A stretch of 64,000 nucleotides of DNA from positions 407,160-471,159 of the forward strand of contig CH003313.1 in NCBI GenBank assembly GCA_000149265.1, in the 5' to 3' direction. Shown here one piece after another: positions 1-10,148 of this stretch. The stretch comes from Ciona savignyi (taxonomy: Eukaryota > Chordata > Ascidiacea > Phlebobranchia > Cionidae). The number at the start of each line of letters is the position of its first letter. The first letter of the stretch is position 1. The translations under genes were made by a program, and so were the position numbers. The notes beneath the pieces are model-generated. The model was not told the DNA's origin and searched no databases. It saw only the letters and a list, made by a program, of their open reading frames with translations.

Positions 1-563
1 AACCTATTGTTATTCAAAACCAGCTTCCATTAAAGCTCGTGTGTTATATATTATGGGATATAAGGTTATTATCTCACTTGTTTTATTGAATATTTTCAGT
101 GAAATCAGTTAAAATCACATAATCGTCTGCTTGCAGAAACAAACGTTATACACTTTGTAGGATATAAGGTATAACAAGTGTGGTGAGGTAGCCAGGGAAT
201 CGTTTCTGCATGCAGAAAATGTAGCGTATACACTCTTTATTTATTACGGATAACAACCTTATCACTCACTTACATCAACCACGTATCAACACCACAGCAG
301 TTAAAAATAATGCGAATAAACTTACCAGCACTCCCAGTGTGGTAACATGGATCCTTGCTGCAATCATCAGTATTTTACATTTGCTGGACATCCACTTTTG
401 GCTATTTATTTTATTTGTTTTTATTATTTTTTTTATTTTAACATTTTGTTTGTTTATCATCAAATATATACATTAGTGGTATGCAATTTGAGTGTAATAA
501 ATATAATATTTAATGTAAATATGTCCCAATAGGTGTGCTTAAAACTAATAGTGTCAACTGACA
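1..563. other. gene-free AT-rich stretch with a short duplicated segment
   Basis: No coding exon or RNA gene is recognised. The segment around 115-215 (around the words 'ttgcagaaacaaac' and 'gtggtgaggtagcc') recurs in diverged form near 1755-1845, just before the tRNA gene. It is therefore a short dispersed repeat of unknown type. Confidence 0.4.
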
Positions 564-925
564 TTAGTGGAATTTCATTTTAGGGTTTTTTTTCTTGTTC
601 CACTCTGGTCCACGCATTCGGGCCACACCTTCCTATAAAGCCGGCTCCCCCCGGTAGGCTACTGGTCGCGCTTTACCACACACTCTTCTTCAGGACTCTA
701 TGCCGTTTGGTCTTAATTTATTTTTTTGCTTATTATTGTCATTTTGCTTAGGTTTGGCGACCGCGTTCGCTATATTTATTAAATTATATCCTTTTAAATT
801 ACGTGTTTTAATCGACTGTTTGTTTTGTCGTTTTTCTCCTGTTCCAGTGTCGTGATTCGATTCGTTTGCCATTTTTACTACTGGGGCAAAAAAATAAATA
901 AACTAAAACTAAACTAAACGACGGA
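564..925 (+). repeat. dispersed repeat, copy 1 of a 360-bp family
   Basis: This segment and 6058-6420 share the same order of blocks. Both begin with 'agtggaatttcatttt' followed by a T-run, continue through a C-rich block ending near 'ttaccacacactcttcttc', a T-rich block, and a block containing 'cgtgtt', 'cgactgt' and 'gttttgtcgttttt', and end in an A-rich tail of the type 'aataaactaaactaaaac'. The A-rich 3' end suggests a retroposed (SINE-like) family, but no tRNA-type promoter box was recognised. The family name is unknown to me. Confidence 0.6.
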
Positions 926-1329
926 CTAGTTAAATTAAGTTCACATGTTGATAGATGTTAGCTAATAGAAGCTGGGTAAGCTGCGATTTCCCGGGTAAAA
1001 ATTACAAGGAATGATGGCTAATATATATGGCCTTTTTTCCGAGAATAAATTTTAACAAAAAATCCAAGCGGAATAACCCATAGACACCCAAAAAGCTATT
1101 TGATAGCTTCTTGGAGTTGTCCAAAAACGATCACACCCTTAAATTTGTTTAACTGGCTAAGAGGTTCAAGGTGAACCCAAAGCATTCTACATAAAAAAAA
1201 TGTAAAATGTTTATCACCATAGTTATTTTGAACAATTTAGTAACATTTTCTGCAACCCTTCTTCACGTTTAAGATCCTAAACAGATCAAAACATACATAA
1301 AAAAGTACAATAGATATAGTAGGCCTTAT

Positions 1330-1578
1330 TCTGAAACTGGTCACTAGCTAGTCGGGTGTGTCCTTGGGCAAGGCACTTACGGAAATTGCCTGAACACAGC
1401 GGATTGATGGGTTCTACTAAATTGAAGGAACGTGCAGCCTAAATCATACATATCACAATGCAATAGCTCCGGTAACCCAACGATGGGCGCGAGGTGATCC
1501 GACCATTGCCCGTGTGTTAACCCCCTTGGTTTTCCTATTTACGGGGATAAACATGAATTTCCTATCCTATCCTACTAC
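1330..1578 (+). mobile_element. tRNA-derived SINE, 5'-truncated copy
   Basis: This copy matches the body of the SINE family found throughout the window. It has the core motif 'tgtccttgggcaaggcact', then a 'ttgcctgaacacagcggatt' block, a 'gatgggcgcgaggtgatc' block, 'gtgtgttaaccccctt', and a tail ending in TATCC repeats. The tRNA-like head seen in the fullest copies (6420-6725, 59365-59655) is missing here. Confidence 0.75.
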
Positions 1579-1938
1579 TCTTCGCGACCCCTTAAATTAA
1601 CAGCGTTTACGGAAAAAAACTATAAAATCAGGTTAAAACACTTTTAGTAAGTTTCATTACAAGGTTTATACATGCACGAATTTAACAAGTATATACTACT
1701 GAACTAATAATGGATAATAGTTTATTTTGTTAGCACCGGAACCCATCGGTTTATGATTGCAGAAACAAACTACACAAAAATATAGTATGGTATATACATA
1801 TTGTGGTGAGGCAGCCTGTTGGGATATTTATACATATCGGGTAGAGTAAAGAAGTGGTTGGCGCTCTTAATTTTACATTTTATTGTGCGCAAAGAGCGGT
1901 TCTGATATTCTTAACGTTTTCACAATATTTATAGAGCG

Positions 1939-2010
1939 TCCTCGTTAGTATAGTGGTGAGTATCCCCGCCTGTCACGCGGGAGACCGGGGTTCGATTCCC
2001 CGACGGGGAG
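1939..2010 (+). tRNA. tRNA-Asp (anticodon GUC)
   Basis: A 72-nt cloverleaf can be folded by eye. The acceptor stem TCCTCGT pairs with ACGGGGA and is followed by discriminator G. The D arm is GTTAGTATAGTGGTGAGTAT, the anticodon stem-loop has GTC at 1972-1974, and the T arm carries the invariant GGTTCGATTCC-type B box. There is no intron. Five T residues at 2012-2016 form a normal RNA polymerase III terminator. The structure is fully paired, so this is very likely a functional gene and not a SINE head. Confidence 0.97.
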
Positions 2011-2289
2011 ATTTTTATCGTTTTAAACTTGCAAAATGACCAAACATAAAAGCACTTTATTTGTTGCGACAATACTGTTATTTAAATTTATTAACATTCT
2101 ACAATCAACCAGTTCGAATATTGGTTCAATTATATTAACTTAGTTGCAGCGTATGTCGTCTAGTTATGTAATGTCAATAATTGCATTAAACGGAACAAGT
2201 TTAAAGTTCACCTAACTTGTATATGAAATAATAAGAAACATCGGTAAGAGCTTTTTTTATTTTCTCGGACAGCATGGCAGATGACGGCC

Positions 2290-2440
2290 GAACGAACGTC
2301 CCAATCGTACAAAACACAATGCAAGAGCTATATTGGACGGATAGTGGGTGTAACATATTCTGACGATTGCCCATGTGATACCGTGTTCTATGTTTTACAA
2401 TCTTGGGGAAAAACAAATATATACTATCCTGACCAAACGT
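2290..2440 (+). mobile_element. tRNA-derived SINE, strongly diverged 3' fragment
   Basis: The segment follows the 3' half of the SINE consensus block by block: 'cacaatgcaagagctat', then 'tagtgggtg', 'tctgacgattgccc' and a tail containing 'tactatcct'. Many substitutions mark it as old. Confidence 0.5.
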
Positions 2441-2562
2441 CATTGGCTTGAGGCAATCTGATGATAACCATCGGTGTGTTAACGATACTTTCAAAATCAT
2501 TATCCAACCGGTCTTTACAGAATCCAAAGTGATTCACCAATCAATGCAATAACTGTCAACAT

Positions 2563-3472
2563 TAGGGCTGTGCATTGGTTAACGGTTAACCGACGGGACG
2601 TCAGTTAACCGTTAATAAAAAAAAACGGTAAACGGTTAACCGATTAGTGCTCGGCGTAATTACGGACGTCGGAATTACGTTACGTAAGTAGGGATGTGCG
2701 AAGTTAACGTGGACGTCAGTAAACTGTCAATGAAGTCAATAAATGGTTAACCGTCTGTGTTCGTTTTTCACGCCTACAACAGCGCATGATAACAAAATAA
2801 TTTATATGGTGGTTGTTCATTAATTGACTTGCAGTAGGCCTAAGTGATGGTACGAGTAACTGTCGAGGCCTCGAGATCGTATCGACTTGGTATGATTTTG
2901 TAGGTCTTGGCGTTGCTAACCGCAGCGCCGCTTTTCTAATGATTCGTCGCGGTGTTTATTGCTTTGATCGGCGGTTTGACCTAGGGTTACGTTGACCTAG
3001 ATTCAATACAGGACCTCTGACGCACTCCCGCGAGCGTTTTTCCTATGTTCTTTTCTTTGATCGGTTAACCTTTATAAGAATCTAGGTTCTTGCACAGCCC
3101 TAGTATACAATGTTATGGCCACGTGTATTAATTGAAAAAAGTAAAGTCGATCAATAGGCAAACTTCTAATTGTAAAACTTTAGTTCCCATAATAGACTTA
3201 ATATTTTGTCGAATTAAGCGGCCAGTTCGTGCGGGTCACCGATGTTTTGACTAGTGCGACGTACGATAAGATAAAGTAAGATGACGGAAAGTGGCCTTAT
3301 CTTGTGAAGACGCCGGCCTTGCGGCAGCGCGCGATAACAATACACGCTATAAGCAGGTTGTTTTTATAACGCCGTGAGGTCGGCTTGCATCGTTACATCG
3401 AGTAGGAAAAAATTCCGATTTATTTTTGGATCGGTTAACCGTTAAGATTTTTTATGAATTTGCACAGCCCTA
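2563..3472. mobile_element. non-autonomous hAT-type DNA transposon (composite)
   Basis: The element starts TAGGGCTGTGCA and ends TGCACAGCCCTA, a 12-bp perfect terminal inverted repeat. It is flanked by the 8-bp direct repeat gtcaacat (2555-2562 and 3473-3480). An 8-bp target duplication with TIRs of this kind is typical of the hAT superfamily. No transposase reading frame is present. Subterminal 'ggttaaccg' motifs recur near both ends. A second pair of similar ends lies inside (about 2689 and 3102), so the element is internally duplicated or nested. Confidence 0.88.
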
Positions 3473-3835
3473 GTCAACATCATTGATATGTTAGAACACT
3501 TAACTCTCTAGCACGACCAACAGAAAGTTAATTATGTGATTTTCAGGGAGTAAATTTTATCCGCCCACAATGTTTTAAATTTTTTTTCATTCAACATAAT
3601 TTTCTGCATGGCGCAGCAACCTGTATGCCACACACGTCTTTGTACATGGTTGATGGAGATCATAACTTAAAAATCAGAAAATGGCAATAAAATACAATTG
3701 CATCTATTGGGCTATCATAAAAACATTGACCGACCTTTCAAATCGTATAATTTATTTATCCACAGAAACACAAAAATCGATCCAAAATCATATTTAGCCT
3801 CAAATAGTTGAACTTTTAAAGACTACACAAAATGT

Positions 3836-5119
3836 CTACTTTAGATCATATCCTTTGCCGCGGATTCCTTGGCTCTTTGGGTTGTGGAACAAAGTGTGTT
3901 TGCCATCACCCCATGGAAACCTCTAAGAATGTAAAAATGTATTATTAGATTGGTGAGTTGTAGCAATGTTAGATATTATAAGGAAATTTAATCATCATTA
4001 TATAATAAAAAACGCAACTGTGCATGTAGATATTGTTTAAGCATATTTGGGAAAAGTAATTAGGTCTTCCGTATAAAAACGCCAAAATGCTGGTGGATTT
4101 TTGTAAACATAGGTTGTCCGCGATAACAGTTCAACAAATTATAATTTTTACCATCAACGGCAATCAGACATAAAACCTTTTTTTGGAAACAACAAAAATT
4201 CTGTTTTTCTCTGCTAAATGTACACGCTACACAGTGGCATCTGTATGGTGTAGGACATCTTAAAACTTTTTATAAAATTTATAATGCGAACATACCTAGC
4301 AGTTAACTGGCCCACACACAGTTTCACTACAAATGTTAGAAATCTGCAAATCTGAACTAAACGGCATCCCATTTAATACAGTGGATCGAATCAATCACTG
4401 AACTTCAATGAATGAATGACGATTACATAAAAAAGCATTACCGAAACAATATATCTGACCTGTTTAAAAACTTAATTTCCTAATAAAGCCAAATACACGC
4501 TTATTTGAAAAATGAGGTGTTTTGAACAGTATGATCGCCTGGATTTCCCACATTTGGATGAACTTTTTATTACCTATATATCATGATGAACTAAGAAGCT
4601 GACGTTTTTTATGCATATACTGACCTTGGTGCATATGCTGATGTGTGCATAATCTTTATAAGGAGGTGGGGCATGCTTGCTATGCTCCTGTTCAATCATG
4701 TAAGCATTGATTCCTACCGCGATGATCGAAAATGGAACAACAGTCAGGGAAAGCACGCGCATCAGTTCTATTGGAAATATGATTAACTTTATTTAATTAT
4801 ACATTTAATGTTGAGGCAATGATTTCAAAATCAAACAATGTTCTTGGTACTGATATCCTAATTTAAAATTGATAAGTACAATGATTACTCACTTTTAATC
4901 TCATTTTTAAAATAAAACAGGTACCTTAAGTAAATTTAATTAAAGTATAAACAAGTAAAAAAACGGTGATTAACTTTTTAGGTTTAATACAAATCATGTC
5001 AAATTTAATAAAACGAACATACTCATGGTTTTCTCAGCACTTTCCATGCTAACACCAGATGCTTGACGGACATTTTTCAATGCAAATCTTGCAAGGTGCG
5101 ATCTTAATATGAAAGACAT
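3836..5119 (-). CDS. COX6A: cytochrome c oxidase subunit 6A, mitochondrial
   Basis: This is a nuclear-encoded small subunit of respiratory complex IV in the mitochondrial inner membrane. Three minus-strand exons are read: 5023-5119 (ATG at 5119), 4625-4767 and 3836-3922, with phases 1 and 0 agreeing at the junctions. The protein is 108 residues, normal for the family. The N-terminus begins MSFILRSHLARFALKNVRQA, an arginine-rich, acid-free presequence. One membrane segment (VLSLTVVPFSIIAVGINAY) follows. The C-terminal signature is RFPWGDGKHTLFHNPKS, matching the family's PFPWGDGNHTLFHNP. Exon-end splice sites are gtatgt/tag and gtcagt/tag. The gene looks intact. Vertebrates have heart and liver isoforms, and I cannot assign this single copy to either. 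Confidence 0.95.
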
Positions 5120-6057
5120 TTCTCCAAGGCTTTTTTAACTTCGCCTATAATAAAAACAAAGATTTTCACATAAAATCATAATGCAACACATTTTATTAAT
5201 AATTAAAAAACATAAATTACGAATAACAAATGAAAAAAATACTTTTCTTGCATAGACATATAACTAATTAAAAATATCAGAAATTTGTGACATAGGTAAA
5301 AACCCGTTTAAATTACATGTCGATAAGCATTTAAGCACTTATATATAACTACACGAATGGCTTAAAATATTTTTATGCAGAAAATTAGTCCAAATTACAA
5401 CAATAACTAATTTTATAAATATTGAAAAGAAGTCACGTACAAACTAAAACAATTTTCATTTACAGGTTAAAAGGTCAAAGTTTAGATAATTGTAACCACG
5501 AGATGGAGACGTATTTTTTCAAAATATTGCAAGGGGCTATTAATTTAAACGGGATTTTGTGGAATTTGAAACCCATATACCGCATATATCACTTACAAGT
5601 AAAACCCGTTTTCTTTTTTTACTACTGTTTTATTTAAGAACCCTACTGTCCAGAAATCTTCCTTTTTCAGAGCATCAGGAGATATAATGACTGCAGAAGG
5701 TTCTTCTGTTGGTGGGCGTCACTGGAAATCACCCTCTCAAAAAATATTTATTTCCGGAACTTGCTGCATAGTTTATTCATTTTTCATTTTTATTTATTAT
5801 TAGCTTTGTTGGTTAGGCAGTTTTTGCCTATCTTTTGTTAGTTCTATGCATAACTGTTATGCATATCTACAGTAAAGTGCAATACTAATTTGCACAAAAA
5901 ATGTTTTTTCTACTTAATTTTAATTATTTATAAAGTGCAATATTGTTTTACAAAATAAATGTTTTTTCTAATTAATTGTAATTAATTTTTTTAAATATAT
6001 TTTATTTTTATTTAATATACTTTTAAATGCCTTGGTAAGTGTTGCACTTGAAACTTT
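5120..6057. other. gene-free AT-rich stretch upstream of COX6A
   Basis: This should hold the COX6A promoter and 5' UTR on the minus strand, but no core element is distinctive. Around 5873-5970 a block beginning 'aaagtgcaata' and ending 'atgttttttct' occurs twice in tandem in diverged form (about 65 bp period). No coding exon was recognised. Confidence 0.4.
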
Positions 6058-6420
6058 TTAGTGGAATTTCATTTTGGGTTTTTTTCTTTTTTTCACTGTG
6101 ACCCACACTTTCCCGACCACCCCTTCTCCTAAAGATGACTCCCCCATTGCACGGGTGGGTCTCTTTACCGCACACTTTTCTTCGAGGCTTAGTGTAATAG
6201 TGTAATTTTTCTTTTAAAACAATTATTTTTTAATTTATTTTTTTTCTTTATTTGGGTTTAGCGGCCACGTCTATTTTTACCGAATTTTAATAAATTACTG
6301 CTTGTTTTTAGACGTGTTCTAACGACTGTCGTTTTGCCGTTTTTTCCCGTTTTCCAATATTTTTCAAGAATCCTGATTTATGTTTTCACCGTGGAAACAA
6401 AAAAATAAACTAAACTAAAA
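6058..6420 (+). repeat. dispersed repeat, copy 2 of a 360-bp family
   Basis: This is the same block order as 564-925, starting 'agtggaatttcattttggg' and ending in an A-rich 'aaataaactaaac' tail. A full SINE begins directly at the tail, so the two elements abut. Confidence 0.6.
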
Positions 6421-6725
6421 CTATAGTTAGTCTAGCGGTTAAGTTCGTCACCTTCCAATCGAAAGGTTGCAGATGCGAAACTGGTCGCTAGCAAGTCGGT
6501 TGTGTCCTTGGGCAAGGCACTTTACGGACATTGCCTGAACCTAGCGGATTAATGGGTTCTACACCAAATTGAAGGAACGTGTCCATCATACACAACACAC
6601 TGAAATAGCTGCGGTAACCCGACGATGGGCGCGAGGTGATCTGGCGATCGCCTGTGTGTTAACCCCCTTGGATTTTTCATTTACGGGGATAAACATGAAT
6701 GTTCTATCCCCCTATCCTAACCTAT
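6420..6725 (+). mobile_element. tRNA-derived SINE, near full length
   Basis: The copy has a tRNA-like head ('gttagtctagcggttaag', then 'cgaaaggttgcagatgcga', resembling A and B boxes), the central motif 'tgtccttgggcaaggcactt', the 'cgatgggcgcgaggtgatc' block, 'gtgtgttaaccccctt', and a tail containing 'ggggataaacatgaat' that ends in 'tatcc'-type repeats. It is one of the least diverged copies in the window. Ascidians are known to carry abundant tRNA-derived composite SINEs, but I do not assert identity with a named family. Confidence 0.85.
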
Positions 6726-6995
6726 AGCTAGCTCGTGGGGTGTGTCCTTACGCATCAACGCACTTTTTGGACATCAGCCGAACCCACGAGTTTTATAATT
6801 TCTACTACAACTGGACGAACGTATCATTTATACACAACATACTGCAATAGCTCTGATAATTTAACAGTGGGCAAGAAGTAATCTGAAGGTTTTTCGTGGA
6901 TAATTTTGTTTACACATTCGCAAGGTAAGCCTATCTAACGATTGCCAGAGTAATAACTCCCAGTGTTTTTCTGTTCACGAGAATGAAACTTAAAT
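6726..6995 (+). mobile_element. tRNA-derived SINE, diverged copy in tandem with the previous one
   Basis: It starts at a 'tagctagctcg' block followed by 'tgtgtccttacgcatcaacg', then 'cacaacatactgcaatagctc' with drift, and later a second tail fragment (6935-6990: 'aacgattgcca', 'ttctgttcacgagaatgaa'). It appears to be one or two old copies that have collapsed together. A minus-strand head fragment follows at about 7003-7060. Confidence 0.55.
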
Positions 6996-7059
6996 ATCCT
7001 AATCAACCGTATAGCGTCTCTAACTTTTAACCGTTCGACTGAAAGGCGACGCACTAAAA

Positions 7060-9100
7060 TAAAACGTTGTTCAAAAGAAACTTCACTTTTTTTCTTTATT
7101 CTTGCCCAGTTTCCAAATTGCAATCGTTAGGTCTTTACCTTAAATGTTAGAAATCGTCAACTTAAACAACTTAATTAAAACTTAAAATTTTATTTGGATA
7201 CCTACGTAGCTAAAGAAATCATATAAGAACAAAATTAAAAGAAAGAAGTTCGAACTTTAATAAAGAAATTAATTATGCCGACTAACACATTACCGAAGTT
7301 CCGGAAAGCTTGTATTTTTTGATCTTTCACCTTTTCCGATTATAAACTTGTGTTTTATGGCTCCGTGCTTGTTTTGTTAGCATATATACCATGGAGTTTC
7401 AATCCTCGAATTAAAAACCGATATGCCTAATGATCCAACAATTGAACGTGCCAAATTAATTTTGCATTACCGTATTTTTCTCCATATTATACGTTATTGT
7501 ATTGTGAAAGTGCACAATTTCTGCAAACGCTGTTTGGAATTATTAATTATTATTCGACACCGACGCCTAGATGAGTGAAAATGATGTCTGTGACGCCATA
7601 AAAAAATTGGTTATTTTAGAGAAAACATTTCAGCAATCCGACCGATTATTCGGGTTTGGTCCGAATTCGGTACCTTTTTAATTAAAACAGTGAAAAATAA
7701 TACCCGGCAGCAAAATATTACTAATAATACAAAGCAGAAGAAAATTAAGGCTAACTTCGAATCCGAACAGAACACATTTTAATTTTCCTTTGTTTTCAGT
7801 CACGCTCGTGACAGGCAAGTCGGAACGGGTTATGTAATCCCTGAAATGTAGATAGCTTGCCTAAAAGATGCGGACATACGTGTCAATATTTAACCTTTCC
7901 CGTTAAAAACCCAAATATTCAGCCCCACTGAAATAACTGTTCAGTTTCATTTACGTTAGCTTATATGTTGTGGATATGCAATGCCTAAATCTGAGTAAAT
8001 CGTGCCAGGGATATTTCCAACAAACCCAAGAAAATAGGCATGACAGACGTTTTCCGCATTTTCTGTATCGATTATAATTTGGCAGCGGACACTACGAAAC
8101 ATAAGGGGATTATTCACTTCCTATTGTAAGTAAATACCAGGTGATAAAATGAACTAGGAAGACTTTCCATACTTCAATTTACAACGAAAAAAACGGGGAA
8201 AATACCCACCATGAATTTTACATACTTCAATTTACCCCATACACACCATAAACTGTTTTCCGGGAAATCCCCCAAAACTCAAACCAATGGATCAGTCTTG
8301 TTTAAAACCCATAGTAACAGGAATAAAACGAACAAATTATTCGTATCCCTTGATTTGCATTTATGACGTCACATGATGAATGCCTGACAACAAACATTAT
8401 TTCGTGTTGCTTTTGTGACGACTAGCAAATACTCGAAAATTTACATTCAAAGAATCTTTAATTTCATTATGGGTTCCCTTCGATTCCGATTCCGGGTTAT
8501 TCTAATTAGACCACAACTGTTCAGACCAAAGTTATAGTCCGTCCTTAAATCGACTTTCTAAAAGATAAAAAAATTCCAGAAACTGCTTTTTCTCACCGTT
8601 AAACTTGTTCATTTAATTTAGCAAACATCTTTATAAGTTTTAACCCGATCAGGTAACTATCTAGTTCTGTCTAGGTGGCTGAGGACATGAATGGGAGGTA
8701 ATGCTTATAGTCAAAACCAAACAAAAATGAATACCGCTACAGTGAACATGGATATATTGATAGTTTTAGAGTTTTAGACCATAACAAACTTTCCATTAAA
8801 TTTTTTGGGATAACTCGCTAATCACGTGAACGGTAGGCAACATTTAACTTTAGATTTGTGCGACAGCTATCGAATGACATTAGTGATATATTTCGTTAAC
8901 CTTACCTCTTTGAGAAAACGATCTTGAGGACTTAATTTGGGCTTGAGAGAAATCACGACCATTACCAAAATAAGTGGCGATACAGTACTTAGATCTGCTG
9001 TAATGTTATTTTAATGATATAGGTTAGGTAAACCGTCGGTGGTTATCCTCATAAGTTTTCCATCCATCGGGGATAAACATGATCGAATATTCAAGTTATT
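7060..9100. other. gene-free stretch, no recognised feature
   Basis: No spliced or single-exon coding region with family resemblance was found on either strand. A palindromic TGACGTCA site occurs at 8364-8371. A diverged SINE tail fragment lies at about 9010-9090. Confidence 0.4.
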
Positions 9101-9109
9101 GGTTTTCTG

Positions 9110-9375
9110 ATTGCATAGCTTAATGCTCACTTGGTCGACTGTTAGTCAAAAGATTGCAATGTGGAAGCTAGTCAGTTGTTTCATTCGGCAGGGTACATAG
9201 CGGACATAGCCTAAACTCAACGGATCGATGTGTTGTAATAAAACTTTTAGGAAAATGTCAACCATATATTAGGCCTACACACTGCTATAGTCTCGGCATT
9301 GGATCGTGATAACCGTGGTTAAACTGCGTTTTGCATTTTCCCATTTACTGGGATAAACATGAATATCCTATAGAT
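9110..9375 (+). mobile_element. tRNA-derived SINE, diverged copy
   Basis: The head ('gtcgactgttagtcaaaaga'), central ('agcggacatagcctaaactc') and tail blocks ('actgggataaacatgaata') line up in order with the consensus but carry many substitutions. Confidence 0.6.
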
Positions 9376-9417
9376 ATATTTTCCATCTGCAAGAACGTAA
9401 ATGCCAGACAGTATTTG

Positions 9418-9440
9418 TGACGTCATGAATCAGCTGATTC
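9418..9440. promoter_or_regulatory. possible regulatory site: TGACGTCA next to a 14-bp palindrome
   Basis: TGACGTCA, the consensus full cAMP-response element, is at 9418-9425. The perfect palindrome GAATCAGCTGATTC, containing an E-box CAGCTG, follows one base later at 9427-9440. The pair lies about 0.7 kb upstream of the first AREL1 coding exon. A regulatory role is inference from motif spacing only. Confidence 0.3.
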
Positions 9441-9832
9441 GTGTGGTGAAATCAACATCGAAAAGGTTCCTGTTTGAAATCAGTCACAATGGACGTGTCA
9501 TGCTTACCATACGTTGTAGCATTTGCAAGCTTTACAGCCATGTTAGCATTAGCTATGTAGTTCGCACGAGTTTCATTTCCGCCTTTTTATAACTTCCAAC
9601 GATTTATCCGGTTTCTAGTGGTGACAAGTGAGAAATCGTAAAATTCGACTCCACTATTATTGTTGGTATGATAGTATGGGTAAGTTTTTTTGATGCTGTA
9701 GACTTGTAACTAGTGTAAAATGCGGCATACCACGTATATTGTACTATTAACCATATTTTATCAGTTTTAGTTAAAATTGTTGTGATTTTTTCATCACTAA
9801 AATAAATTGATAGGAGGGCAACGGTAAAGGGA

Positions 9833-10016
9833 GGGAAAGTGGAAAGGAGGGAAGAAGGGAAACTGCTCACTAAAATTACCAAAACTTATTTTAACCCATC
9901 CCTAAACACTAATCTCAACCCCAAGAATAACCCTAACTCTAGCCACATGTTTAAAACTAACCATAATGTCATAATCTTCATTTTAGCATGCAGTTTCCCT
10001 CCTTCCCGCTTTCCCT
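9833..10016. mobile_element. MITE-like element with inverted ends
   Basis: The left end (9833-9868, purine-rich with 'ggagggaagaagggaaactg') is inverted relative to the right end (9987-10016, 'cagtttccctccttcccgct'). The interior block 'taaacactaatctcaacccc' also occurs at 54883-54902 inside another inverted-repeat element. Non-autonomous, with no target duplication resolved. Confidence 0.5.
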
Positions 10017-10148
10017 GCTTTTAGTTTTCCTCTGGGTGGGATAGTGGCAAGTAAAATGTTAGCAACCAGTCTTTTTTGACAATATAACGAGATTTATGCA
10101 ATATTTTGTTAAAGCATAATTAAACACTTAACACGTTTTTGTTTACAG

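Noticed and set aside
7571-7681. Short frame MSENDVCDAIKKLVILEKTF
   Set aside because: At 36 codons it is within chance expectation, and no adjacent exon or family match is visible.
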